NCBI RefSeq assembly: GCF_044762855.1
Contig: NZ_JBIWFB010000008.1
Span: 1 to 64,000 of the forward strand
Direction of reading: 5' to 3'
Length of the DNA stretch: 64,000 nucleotides
Origin: Psychrobacillus sp044762855
GTDB lineage: Bacteria; Bacillota; Bacilli; Bacillales_A; Planococcaceae
Under the pieces are notes generated by a model that saw only the letters and a list, made by a program, of their open reading frames with translations, did not search any database and was not told where the DNA came from. Shown in pieces: positions 25,944 to 34,590 of this stretch (position 1 is its first letter; each line of letters opens with the position of its first letter). A program made the position numbers and the translations under genes.

Positions 25944-27584
25944 GTGAATCAAATGGAAAAGAAGTCATTACAAGCTCGTATTTTTGGGTTCGGAGCAATT
26001 TTTGTATCGCTTGTAGCGATTATGACCGGGATATCTTTTTATTTTATCATTTCGCATGCCATTGAAGGGCAAATTGGAGAAAGAGCGCTTAGCATTGCCG
26101 TAACAACAGCGGAACGCCCTGATATTATCGCAGGTTTTGGGTCCGAGAATCCATCAGATGTACTGCAGTCGATTGCGATGTCCATACAATCAAGAACGGG
26201 AGCAGAGTATGTAGTTATTGGGGATAAAGAAGGCATTCGCTACGCACATCCAGTAGTAGAAAGAATCGGGAAAAAAATGGTCGGTGATGACAACGAACAA
26301 GCCTTACTATACGGGAAGTCTTATATTTCGGAAGCCACCGGTACACTTGGTACAGCGCTTAGAGGAAAGGCGCCTGTAGTGGATGAAAACGGAGATATTA
26401 TTGGTATCATATCAGTCGGTTTTTTAAAAGAGGATATGACCACGATATTCATTCGGTATGTGGATAATATTGCTTATATCGTAGTGATTGCTATATTACT
26501 AGGAATTCTTGGCTCTAGTATATTGGCACGAAATATAAAGAAAGAACTGTTTAATCTAGAACCAGCAGAAATTGCCAACTTATTTACAGAGCGCAACGCT
26601 TTAATAGAATCTGTTCGCGAAGGAATTATTATGGTGGATGCAAAAGGTGCGATTACAATGGCGAATTTAGCTGCCCATGAAATTTTATCATTACCTGCTG
26701 AAACAGAATTAGTTGGTCGCAATATATGGGAAGTTATACCGAATACATATCTTCCGCAAGTACTGGAGTCTGGCGAAGAACATTTGGATCGATCGATGGA
26801 AATACGAGGGAAAAAGGTAATCGTCAATCGAATACCGATACGTGTCGGAGAAAAGATTATCGGTGCCGTGTCTAGTTTCCGCTCCCAATCAGACATTGAC
26901 CGTTTAGCGGAAGAATTATCTCAAGTAAAGCAATATACAGAGGCTTTACGCGCTCAAACACATGAATACAACAATTTTTTATATACTATATCAGGTCTTA
27001 TTCAATTGAACTCTTACGACGAAGCGATTGAATTGATCCATGTGGAGACAGCAGAGCACCAATCACTTATTCAATTTATGACGAAACGTTTACAAGATCC
27101 TTTTCTTGGAGGAATAGTTATTGGATTACTTAATCGTGCAAAAGAATTAAAAGTACGATTTATTTTAGATGATGATAGTTATTTAGAAAAACTACCCAAG
27201 CATCTTCAAAAACATCTTCTTGTTTCAATAATTGGTAACTTAGTGACGAATGCATTTGAAGCTGTTGAAAAATTGGTGGAAGAGAGGCGTATTGTCCGTA
27301 TCCTAATCGTGGATAACGGAGGAGAAATAATAATAGAAGTAGAAGACTCAGGGGCAGGTATTCCTGTGGAAGTGCTAGATGTAGTTTGGCAAAAGAAAGT
27401 ATCTACTAAAAATGATGAGAATCGGGGATTTGGTTTGGCGAAGGTGAAGGAAAATGTGAATGATTTAGGCGGTACAATTGCCCTAGAAAAAGGGGATCTA
27501 GGTGGCGCTTTGTTTATCGTTTCTATTCCAAAAGGGGGCTATTTACATGACAAAGAAAATAGAGATACTAATCGTGGAAGATGA
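25944..27584 (+). CDS. CitA/DcuS-type sensor histidine kinase
   Basis: A 546-residue kinase: membrane segment ~14-36, an extracellular sensor domain of the CitA/DcuS fold (~40-165, with VVIGDKEGIRYAHP), second segment ~173-195, PAS domain ~215-315, and the kinase core with phospho-acceptor His340 in RAQTHEYNNFLYTISGL. ATP-binding boxes follow (NLVTNAFEAVE, DSGAGIP, GFGLAKVKENV). The family senses citrate, malate or other carboxylates. GTG start; the response regulator gene overlaps its end by 38 bases. Confidence 0.92.
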   Translation: MNQMEKKSLQARIFGFGAIFVSLVAIMTGISFYFIISHAIEGQIGERALSIAVTTAERPDIIAGFGSENPSDVLQSIAMSIQSRTGAEYVVIGDKEGIRYAHPVVERIGKKMVGDDNEQALLYGKSYISEATGTLGTALRGKAPVVDENGDIIGIISVGFLKEDMTTIFIRYVDNIAYIVVIAILLGILGSSILARNIKKELFNLEPAEIANLFTERNALIESVREGIIMVDAKGAITMANLAAHEILSLPAETELVGRNIWEVIPNTYLPQVLESGEEHLDRSMEIRGKKVIVNRIPIRVGEKIIGAVSSFRSQSDIDRLAEELSQVKQYTEALRAQTHEYNNFLYTISGLIQLNSYDEAIELIHVETAEHQSLIQFMTKRLQDPFLGGIVIGLLNRAKELKVRFILDDDSYLEKLPKHLQKHLLVSIIGNLVTNAFEAVEKLVEERRIVRILIVDNGGEIIIEVEDSGAGIPVEVLDVVWQKKVSTKNDENRGFGLAKVKENVNDLGGTIALEKGDLGGALFIVSIPKGGYLHDKENRDTNRGR

Positions 27585-28236
27585 TAAGAGAATTTCAGAT
27601 ATTCACAGACGATTTATCGAAAAGTTGGACGGGTTCAAGGTGATTGGGGCGGCATATACAGGAGACGAGGCGAAGGATTGGATAATATCGTATAGGCCAG
27701 ATTTAATACTGCTAGATGTTTATCTTCCCGATATACTTGGAACGAATTTATTAACCATTATTCAAGAACATAGTCCGGATACAGATATCATTTTTATCAC
27801 TGCAGCAGCGGAGTCAGAAATAGTGAAAAAAGCGTTTCGGGGCGGTGTGGCAGACTATATTTTAAAACCATTAACATTTGAGAAGTTTAAAGAAAGCTTA
27901 CTCTTATATAAAACGAAAAGAGATATTCTTACAGGGAGCGGGAGAGTACAAGAGGACTTAATAAAGTCTCTTTGGAACAATACTTCTTCCGTTCCTAATT
28001 CGGAAGAGGTTCCTCCAAAAGGAATTGATCCAATTACGAAAGAAAAAGTGGTCAATCATATGAAGAAAGTAAACGATGGCATTACGGCAGAAGCACTTGG
28101 ATTAGAGGTTGGTGTAAGTCGTTCCACTGCAAGGCGTTATTTGGAATATCTTGCTTCTGAAAAGCTTGTCTATGCGGAGCTGATTTATGGATCAGTTGGT
28201 AGACCAGAACGGAGATACTTTATCGAAACTTCGTGA
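27547..28236 (+). CDS. CitB/DcuR-type response regulator
   Basis: The 229-residue regulator has an N-terminal receiver with acidic Asp12-Asp13, phospho-acceptor Asp57 in LILLDVYLPD, and a C-terminal HTH (about 170-225, EALGLEVGVSRSTARRYLEYL) of the CitB family. The open frame reaches back to 27502, but AAAGGGGG lies just before the ATG at 27547. It probably activates the adjacent tctCBA genes in response to a carboxylate. Confidence 0.92.
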   Translation: MTKKIEILIVEDDKRISDIHRRFIEKLDGFKVIGAAYTGDEAKDWIISYRPDLILLDVYLPDILGTNLLTIIQEHSPDTDIIFITAAAESEIVKKAFRGGVADYILKPLTFEKFKESLLLYKTKRDILTGSGRVQEDLIKSLWNNTSSVPNSEEVPPKGIDPITKEKVVNHMKKVNDGITAEALGLEVGVSRSTARRYLEYLASEKLVYAELIYGSVGRPERRYFIETS

Positions 28237-28290
28237 ACAATATGAACAAAATGAGCTTAATATTCATTATCCAACTTATCACCATAAGCA

Positions 28291-28318
28291 TTGTTTTACT
28301 AGAATGTTCTGATAAATT
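28291..28318 (+). promoter_or_regulatory. Candidate tctC promoter
   Basis: TTGTTT and TAAATT are 16 bp apart, upstream of tctC. The -35 is weak, as expected for an activated promoter. Confidence 0.4.
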
Positions 28319-28331
28319 ATTTACAAGCGTA

Positions 28332-28345
28332 TGAAAACGCTATCA
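28332..28345. promoter_or_regulatory. Catabolite-responsive element (cre)
   Basis: TGAAAACGCTATCA matches the CcpA consensus TGWAANCGNTNWCA at every fixed position. It lies just downstream of the likely transcription start of tctC, the place where CcpA represses. Confidence 0.8.
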
Positions 28346-28370
28346 TTACATTTGGGATGAGGGGGATTTT

Positions 28371-29405
28371 ATGAAGACTTGGAAGAAGGTTACATCCATT
28401 GCTTTTACGGCTGCCTTAGTATTAGGGTTAGCGGCTTGTTCGTCAAGTGAAAAAGGGAGCGAAAGTAAAGTTGAAGGAGCTAGTGCATCGGATTACCCGA
28501 AAAATAATATTACGATTGTCGCTCCATCAGGTGCCGGTGGAGGATGGGATTTAACAGCACGGTCAATCGCTAAAACAATGAATGATACGAAATTAATCGA
28601 TAAATCTATCGTTGTTGAAAACAAACCAGGAGGTGGGGGAGCTGTTTACATGGCAGAGTTTGCGACGAAAGAAGCGAAAAATGACTATGTATTGATGGTA
28701 AAATCTCCACCAATTCTTATAAACAATGATAAAGCGGAAGGAAATAGCCCTTACGGTTATAAAGATACAACACCACTAGCACAACTAACTCGTGATTATG
28801 GAGCAATTGTTGTTAAAAGTGATTCACCTTTTAAAACATTACAAGATGTTCTAGATGCGATAAAAGCCGATGCAAAAGCAGTTACACTTGCAGGTGGATC
28901 TGCACCTGGTTCAATGGATCATCTAGTAGGAATTTTGCCAGCATTTGAAGCAGGAATCGATCCGAAATCAGTGAAGTATGTGTCATATGATGGTGGAGGA
29001 GAGGCAGTTGCTGCTTTACTAGGTGGTAATGCCGACGTTATCGCAACAGATGCATCTACAATTGCTACTTATGCAAAATCTGGAGATGTACGTGTCTTAG
29101 CAGTCAGTTCTTCTGAACGTTTGGAAGGGGAATTAGCAGATGTACCAACTTTTAAAGAGTCTGGTATTGATGCAGAGTTTACGATTTGGCGTGGTATTTT
29201 TGGACCAAAAGAAATGTCTGAAGGCGCTGTAAACTATTGGTCTGACAAAATCGCACAAATGGTAGAAAAAGATGAGTGGAAAGCAGAGTTAGAAAGAAAT
29301 GGTTGGGCAAGTGAATATCGAAACTCAGAAGACTTTACTTCTTATTTAGAAGAACAAGATAAAGTAATCGTTGAACTATTAACAGCACTTGGCATGCAAA
29401 AATAA
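28371..29405 (+). CDS. tctC: Tripartite tricarboxylate transporter substrate-binding lipoprotein
   Basis: A 344-residue lipoprotein with lipobox LAAC and the TctC/Bug fold. The first beta strand and loop are NITIVAPSGAGGGWDLTAR, followed by VVENKPGGGGAVYMAEF and the mid-protein GGSAPGSMDHL. It captures a carboxylate outside the membrane and delivers it to TctA/TctB. A perfect cre site and a CitA/CitB system sit upstream. Confidence 0.92.
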   Translation: MKTWKKVTSIAFTAALVLGLAACSSSEKGSESKVEGASASDYPKNNITIVAPSGAGGGWDLTARSIAKTMNDTKLIDKSIVVENKPGGGGAVYMAEFATKEAKNDYVLMVKSPPILINNDKAEGNSPYGYKDTTPLAQLTRDYGAIVVKSDSPFKTLQDVLDAIKADAKAVTLAGGSAPGSMDHLVGILPAFEAGIDPKSVKYVSYDGGGEAVAALLGGNADVIATDASTIATYAKSGDVRVLAVSSSERLEGELADVPTFKESGIDAEFTIWRGIFGPKEMSEGAVNYWSDKIAQMVEKDEWKAELERNGWASEYRNSEDFTSYLEEQDKVIVELLTALGMQK

Positions 29406-29413
29406 CATTATGT

Positions 29414-29437
29414 AGGCGGCTGCAGAGTCGCCTTTTT
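29414..29437 (+). terminator. Intercistronic terminator/attenuator between tctC and tctB
   Basis: AGGCG..CT pairs with AG..CGCCT, followed by TTTTT, between tctC and tctB. Partial termination here would give more binding protein than membrane subunits. Confidence 0.7.
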
Positions 29438-29457
29438 AAGTTAGGAGAGAATAATAG

Positions 29458-29907
29458 ATGAATAAAAAATTCGATCGGATTGCCGGGATTGCCTTTTTGT
29501 TAGTAGGGATTTTATTTCTTGTAGAAAGTCAAAAAATTTCCGAGAGTGCTTATGGTTCATCTGTCGGTCCGAAAATATTTCCGATGTGGCTTGGTATTCT
29601 ATTAATCGCTTTAAGTATCCGTCTTATATATGAAACTTTTAAATATAAATCGGAAGAATCCAAGAAAGAGCAACTGCAATATAAAAAGTTTCTTATCATT
29701 TTCGTAAGTGCAGTGCTTTATGCTTTTTTCCTAGAGAAGATTGGATATGTCGTATCTACTTTTCTATTTTTACTTATTGCTTTTCAAACGATGGAGCGAG
29801 GAAAAATTATCTATTCTGTTATCATTTCTGCTTTTTTCTCGTTTGGTGTTTATTATTTCTTTTCGGAGCTACTCGGCGGTTCATTGCCAGGGTTTCCGTT
29901 GTTGTAA
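29458..29907 (+). CDS. tctB: Tripartite tricarboxylate transporter small membrane subunit TctB
   Basis: A 149-residue protein with four membrane segments, opening with RIAGIAFLLVGILFLVES and followed by the GSSVGPKIFPMWLGILLIAL motif seen in TctB proteins. It is the small integral subunit of the TTT transporter. TAGGAGAG precedes the ATG; tctA follows after 15 bases. Confidence 0.9.
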   Translation: MNKKFDRIAGIAFLLVGILFLVESQKISESAYGSSVGPKIFPMWLGILLIALSIRLIYETFKYKSEESKKEQLQYKKFLIIFVSAVLYAFFLEKIGYVVSTFLFLLIAFQTMERGKIIYSVIISAFFSFGVYYFFSELLGGSLPGFPLL

Positions 29908-29922
29908 GGGAGGAGTTAAGAT

Positions 29923-31449
29923 ATGGACACATTACAATTTTTAGCAGACGGTTTTGCTATAGCGTTTCAATGGCATAATTTATTGTTTGCATTGGTCGGA
30001 GTTATCATTGGGACAGCAGTAGGTGTATTACCAGGTATCGGTCCGATGAGTGGTGTTGCACTTCTTATTCCTGTTACAGCAACGATTACTTCAGGGATGC
30101 CAACTAGTGCGGCTGCAGCAAGTTCAATTATTTTACTAGCAGGAGTTTATTATGGAGCGATGTACGGAGGGTCTACTACTTCTATTTTGTTGAACACACC
30201 AGGGGAATCATCTTCTGTCGTAACTACATTAGATGGCTATCAAATGGCACAACAAGGGCGAGCAGGAGTAGCTTTAGCCATTTCGGCGATAGGGTCGTTT
30301 TGTGCAGGGATTGTAGCATTAATTGGTCTTGTACTTTTAGCAGAACCCCTATCGAATGTGGCGATAAAGTTTGGACCAGCCGAATATTTTTCTTTAATGT
30401 TACTAGGGCTAGCTGCCGTTAGTGGCCTTGCTGGAAAATCGATGACGAAAGCGTTAATTATGACTGTTTTTGGTCTAATGCTTGGAACTATTGGAATTGA
30501 TGCCGTTTCTGGCATTGCCCGCTTTACATATGATCAGCCTATTTTATATTCTGGGCTAGAGTTTTTAACAATTGCAGTAGGTTTATTTGCATTAGGAGAA
30601 GTATTTAAAACCATTTTAGAGCGAGATGAAGAAACTGGCGCAATTGCGAAAATCCACCGTATATTACCGACAAAACAAGATATGAAAGATAGTGCAATAC
30701 CGATTACTCGTGGCTCGCTTCTTGGATTTTTTATCGGCGTGTTACCAGGAGCAGGAGCGACTCTTGCATCCTTTTTCTCTTATGTGACAGAGAAAAAATT
30801 TAGTAAGAACCCTGAAACATTCGGAAAGGGAAATATTGCTGGTGTAGCTGGTCCGGAGTCAGCAAATAATGCTGCTTCTGGTGGCGCAATGATTCCACTG
30901 TTAACTTTAGGAATTCCTGGTTCAGGTACAACTGCAATATTGATGGGTGCGTTGATCATGTACAATATCCAGCCAGGACCACTATTGTTTGACGAGCACC
31001 CCGAAGTTGCATGGGGACTAATCGCAAGTATGTTCATCGGAAATTTAATGTTACTAGTGTTAAATATGCCATTAGTACGCGTTTTTGCAAAAATTATTCA
31101 AACACCTAAAAAGTATTTATTGCCAATGATTGTGGCGATTTCTTTCTTCGGAGTGTATGCGGTGCAATACACAACGTTTGATTTATTTTTATTGCTAGGC
31201 TGTGGGATTTTAGGGTATTTATTATCCAAAAATGATTATCCTGTAGCACCGCTAGTGTTAGCACTAGTACTAGGCCCAATGATTGAAAATAATATGCGAC
31301 GCGCTTTAACAATTTCTAATGGGGACTTCAGTATTTTCTTTACGAAGCCATTGTCCTTAGTATTTATCATAGCGGCTCTAGCATGGTTGTTAGTTCCGTT
31401 ACTGTTAAAAATGAAGGGACGTCAAGTTATTGTAAATGAAGAAGAATAA
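29923..31449 (+). CDS. tctA: Tripartite tricarboxylate transporter large membrane subunit TctA
   Basis: A 508-residue membrane protein with about twelve segments and the TctA signatures GVLPGIGPMSGVALLIP, YYGAMYGGSTTSILLNTPGE, GPESANNAASGGAMIPLL and LGIPGSGTTAILMGAL. It forms the translocation channel for the carboxylate delivered by TctC. It ends the operon, with a terminator seven bases after the stop. Confidence 0.93.
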   Translation: MDTLQFLADGFAIAFQWHNLLFALVGVIIGTAVGVLPGIGPMSGVALLIPVTATITSGMPTSAAAASSIILLAGVYYGAMYGGSTTSILLNTPGESSSVVTTLDGYQMAQQGRAGVALAISAIGSFCAGIVALIGLVLLAEPLSNVAIKFGPAEYFSLMLLGLAAVSGLAGKSMTKALIMTVFGLMLGTIGIDAVSGIARFTYDQPILYSGLEFLTIAVGLFALGEVFKTILERDEETGAIAKIHRILPTKQDMKDSAIPITRGSLLGFFIGVLPGAGATLASFFSYVTEKKFSKNPETFGKGNIAGVAGPESANNAASGGAMIPLLTLGIPGSGTTAILMGALIMYNIQPGPLLFDEHPEVAWGLIASMFIGNLMLLVLNMPLVRVFAKIIQTPKKYLLPMIVAISFFGVYAVQYTTFDLFLLLGCGILGYLLSKNDYPVAPLVLALVLGPMIENNMRRALTISNGDFSIFFTKPLSLVFIIAALAWLLVPLLLKMKGRQVIVNEEE

Positions 31450-31455
31450 GAGAAA

Positions 31456-31488
31456 GGCAGACTCCGAGTTGTGGGTCTGCATTTTTTT
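31456..31488 (+). terminator. Terminator of the tct operon
   Basis: GCAGAC and GTCTGC form the stem, followed by ATTTTTTT. Its right half (GTGGGTCTGCATTTTT) is repeated in the terminator after the next gene (32414-32448). Confidence 0.85.
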
Positions 31489-31569
31489 GTGTGATTTCGA
31501 ATATTGTGTATAGGACGAAGAGTGGACAAGAATCGTTTATTGTTGCTCTTACAACAAGGAGGTTTGTTG

Positions 31570-32403
31570 ATGGCAATGTTGGAAGGAAAATATGTGGAAG
31601 TGGATCCTGGTGTAGAAATATTTGTTCGAGAGGCAGGAAGTGGAGATCCAATAATTTTCATCCCTGGCTTTACATTTACAACAGAAGTATTTAACTATCA
31701 AGTCGATCACTTTTCTAAAACTAATCGAGTAGTGGTGATCGATCCTCGAAGTCATGGTCGTTCAACGATTACATTACATGGGAATGACTATGTAACACAC
31801 GGAACGGATTTGGCAAAGGTAGTGGATGCATTACAACTAAAGAACGTAACATTAGCTGGGTGGTCATTCGGTTGCTTAACTGTTTGGGAATATCTAAAGC
31901 AGAATGGTTATGACAATGTAAAATCACTTATTTTCATAGATATGTCTCCAAAGGCATTATCGACAAATGATGAGGATTGGGTGGAAGGTCCTCTAGGTGA
32001 CATCGGGGCAATTTACAATACTTATTTACGTAATCCAGCGGGCCAGCGGGAATTCATCAAAGCATATACAACGAGTGTCATGGTGCAACGAGATGTTACA
32101 GAAGATGAGTTGAACTGGCTGGTGGAACAATCTTTAAAAACACCGTATTATATTGCAACCAATCTATTTGCTTCGGGAATGTTTTCTGATTACCGTGAAG
32201 AGGCGAAAATAGCTAGTGAAACAGTACCTACCTTGACGGTTGTGGCAGAGCATTGGGCAGCTACAGCAGTTAAGTTCACACAAAAGATTTCTCCAAAATC
32301 CTCTATAGAAGTACTCGGTGGGCACTTGATGTTCTGTGAGCATAGTAAGAAATTTAACAAACTGGTAGAACAGTTTCTGTCCAAAGATACTTGGGACCGT
32401 TAA
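31570..32403 (+). CDS. Alpha/beta hydrolase
   Basis: The 277-residue hydrolase has the nucleophile elbow GWSFG, an oxyanion-hole segment FIPGFTF, and late acid and base residues (LTVVAEHWA, LGGHLMFCEH). The frame runs back to 31504, but AAGGAGG at 31556-31562 sits before the ATG at 31570. The family includes esterases, lipases and lactonases. The gene lies between two near-identical terminators, so it is probably transcribed alone. Confidence 0.88.
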   Translation: MAMLEGKYVEVDPGVEIFVREAGSGDPIIFIPGFTFTTEVFNYQVDHFSKTNRVVVIDPRSHGRSTITLHGNDYVTHGTDLAKVVDALQLKNVTLAGWSFGCLTVWEYLKQNGYDNVKSLIFIDMSPKALSTNDEDWVEGPLGDIGAIYNTYLRNPAGQREFIKAYTTSVMVQRDVTEDELNWLVEQSLKTPYYIATNLFASGMFSDYREEAKIASETVPTLTVVAEHWAATAVKFTQKISPKSSIEVLGGHLMFCEHSKKFNKLVEQFLSKDTWDR

Positions 32404-32413
32404 TCAAAGATAG

Positions 32414-32448
32414 AAATGCAGACCCTGTAAGTGTGGGTCTGCATTTTT
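32414..32448 (+). terminator. Terminator of the alpha/beta hydrolase gene
   Basis: ATGCAGACCC pairs with GGGTCTGCAT, then a T run. Confidence 0.9.
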
Positions 32449-32533
32449 GTCATTAGACAGTCGATTTCATTTCTTGAGCGACCTTAAAATGGTACGATAG
32501 AAGTATAAAAAGCTAGATAAGGAGGGAGATTAC

Positions 32534-33148
32534 GTGTTCCTAGATAAGCTAAAAAATAAACTAAACGAAAATCAACCTCTATTTATCGGAGAGGACACAG
32601 CATTACGTTCAGCTATAATGATTCCTCTTGTTCAAATAGATCAAGAATGGCATGTCCTGTTTGAAGTACGTTCGCTAACTATGAGGAGTCAACCAGGGGA
32701 TATTAGTTTTCCAGGTGGTCGTATCGATCCAACCGATGCATCGCCTATGGATGCGGCCATAAGGGAAACCCATGAAGAATTAGGTATTGATCCAGCAAAT
32801 ATCAATGTTTTGGGACAAATGAGTGCGTATATTTCATCGCCCTCTTTCGTCGTGTATCCATTTGTGGCTACAATTGATCAAAAAGAAATACATTCTTTTA
32901 ACAAGCAAGAGGTAGAGGAAGTATTCACCATACCTGTGGACTGGTTGTTGAACTATCAACCCTATATGCACACAGTGTCCATTCAACCGATGCCTTTAAC
33001 CGATTTCCCATTTGAAAAGATCGTGAATGGTGATAAATACCAATGGCGACCACGTGCGATCGAGGAGTGGTTTTATGATTACGGCAATTATACAATATGG
33101 GGTTTAACCGCTAGGATATTAAAACATTTTGTGGAGACGATGAAGTAA
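32534..33148 (+). CDS. Nudix hydrolase, CoA pyrophosphatase type
   Basis: The 204-residue enzyme has the Nudix box at about residues 61-84 (GGRIDPTD..AIRETHEELGI). It is preceded by VRSLTMRSQPGDISFPGG, the extra motif of the CoA-pyrophosphatase (NudL/PCD1) branch. Such enzymes hydrolyse CoA and CoA derivatives to phosphopantetheine and 3',5'-ADP. GTG start with AAGGAGGGAG upstream. Confidence 0.88.
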   Translation: MFLDKLKNKLNENQPLFIGEDTALRSAIMIPLVQIDQEWHVLFEVRSLTMRSQPGDISFPGGRIDPTDASPMDAAIRETHEELGIDPANINVLGQMSAYISSPSFVVYPFVATIDQKEIHSFNKQEVEEVFTIPVDWLLNYQPYMHTVSIQPMPLTDFPFEKIVNGDKYQWRPRAIEEWFYDYGNYTIWGLTARILKHFVETMK

Positions 33149-33161
33149 GTAGAAGACTAAT

Positions 33162-33203
33162 AACAAAAGTGCAGGCTCAGAATAGGGGGGCTGTACTTTT
33201 GTT
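33162..33203 (+). terminator. Terminator of the Nudix gene
   Basis: AACAAAAGTGCAG pairs with CTGTACTTTTGTT (one G-T pair). The 3' arm is T-rich. Confidence 0.8.
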
Positions 33204-33258
33204 GACATACAATAGGAAAGAAACACAAACTTAGGATAAGAATGAACAAAGGGGCGAC

Positions 33259-33867
33259 ATGATGAAGAAATTATTGCTAACAGGATTTGAACCATTTCTA
33301 TCTTACACAGTAAATCCTACTATGCGTATCGTAGAGGAACTAAATGGATTAGAGCTGGCGGGTTATGAAATAGTAGGAAAAGTATTACCTGTCGACTTTG
33401 CATCATCTGGTACCAAACTTTTAGACTATTTGAAAGAAATAGACCCGGATGCGGTTATTTCATTAGGATTAGCTGGAGGAAGATACAAAATCACACCAGA
33501 ACGCATTGCAATTAACGTAAAAGATGGAGCAGCTGACAATGAAGGGCATATCCCAATCGATGAAACGATTCATCTAGAAGGAGAACCAGGCTACTTTTCC
33601 ACATTGCCTATTCGCCAAATGGTCAATAGACTTATGGAAGAAGGATTGCCTGCGGAAATATCCAATACAGCAGGAACCTATTTATGCAATAATGTCATGT
33701 ATGAAGCGCTGCATTACGCAAAAACAAATAAGCCTAATATGAAAGCTGGATTTATCCATATTCCAGCATCCCATGAATTAGCCATCCAGCATGGAAAAAT
33801 TCCAAGTTGGTCTCATGCAGATTTGAAAAGAAGTGTGGAGATTTGTATAGGTGTGCTTGGGAAATAA
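33259..33867 (+). CDS. pcp: Pyroglutamyl-peptidase I
   Basis: The 202-residue C15 cysteine peptidase has the LLTGFEPF start and the expected catalytic residues: Glu81 in PERIAIN, Cys143 in AGTYLCNNVMY and His167 in GFIHIPASHE. It removes N-terminal pyroglutamate from peptides in the cytoplasm. Length is close to the usual ~215. A second ATG directly follows the first, so the start is uncertain by one codon. It precedes a GNAT gene by 21 bases. Confidence 0.93.
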   Translation: MMKKLLLTGFEPFLSYTVNPTMRIVEELNGLELAGYEIVGKVLPVDFASSGTKLLDYLKEIDPDAVISLGLAGGRYKITPERIAINVKDGAADNEGHIPIDETIHLEGEPGYFSTLPIRQMVNRLMEEGLPAEISNTAGTYLCNNVMYEALHYAKTNKPNMKAGFIHIPASHELAIQHGKIPSWSHADLKRSVEICIGVLGK

Positions 33868-33888
33868 TGACGCTAAGGAGGCAGGATA

Positions 33889-34551
33889 ATGTATCGAAAA
33901 GAATTATTTGTGTTCCAAGAAGGAAGGCCAATTCGAGCGATTGTAAGAAACTATGTGAAAGACGATTTTAAAGACTTGATTGCCATTCAGCAAGAATGTT
34001 TTCCACCTCCTTTTCCGTCTGATTTGTGGTGGAATGAGGAGCAACTTGAAAATCATGTAAAGCTTTATCCCGAAGGTGCATTATGTGTAGAGATAAATGG
34101 CGAGATTGTAGGTTCCATTACAGGATTATTAGTTCATTTTGATCCAGAAAATCCTGTACATACTTGGGAGGAAGTAACGGATCATGGTTATATTCGAAAT
34201 CATAATCCTCAGGAGAAAACATTGTATATTGTTGATATTTCCGTCAAACCCGCATTTCGAAAACTAGATTTAGGGAAGTTGCTGATGCAGTCCGTATATG
34301 AACGGGTCGTCCATGATGATTTGGATCGAGTACTCGGTGGAGGTAGGATGCCTGGGTATCACCAGTATGCGGAGCAGCTGACTCCTGAGCAGTATGTGGA
34401 TAGCATCCTATCTGGAGACTTGAAAGATCCGGTAATTTCGTTTTTGCTTAGATGTGGGCGAACTCCAGTCTGTGTTGTTCCAAATTATTTGGAGGATGAG
34501 GAGTCATATAATAATGCGTTATTAATGGAATGGAAAAATCCTTTCAATTAA
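33889..34551 (+). CDS. GNAT acetyltransferase resembling the N-terminal domain of YhcX
   Basis: The 220-residue protein carries a GNAT core with IVDISVKPAFRKLDLGKLLMQ as the acetyl-CoA loop. It then has GGGRMPGYHQYAEQLTPEQYV and a C-terminal VPNYLEDEESYNNALLMEW. From memory, these late motifs belong to the acetyltransferase half of two-domain GNAT-nitrilase proteins such as Bacillus YhcX. Here it is a stand-alone gene after pcp, and a nitrilase of the matching type lies 1.7 kb away on the other strand. Confidence 0.8.
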   Translation: MYRKELFVFQEGRPIRAIVRNYVKDDFKDLIAIQQECFPPPFPSDLWWNEEQLENHVKLYPEGALCVEINGEIVGSITGLLVHFDPENPVHTWEEVTDHGYIRNHNPQEKTLYIVDISVKPAFRKLDLGKLLMQSVYERVVHDDLDRVLGGGRMPGYHQYAEQLTPEQYVDSILSGDLKDPVISFLLRCGRTPVCVVPNYLEDEESYNNALLMEWKNPFN

Positions 34552-34590
34552 CAACTAATAAGCGTGTTCTCCCATTTAACGCTTTTTATT

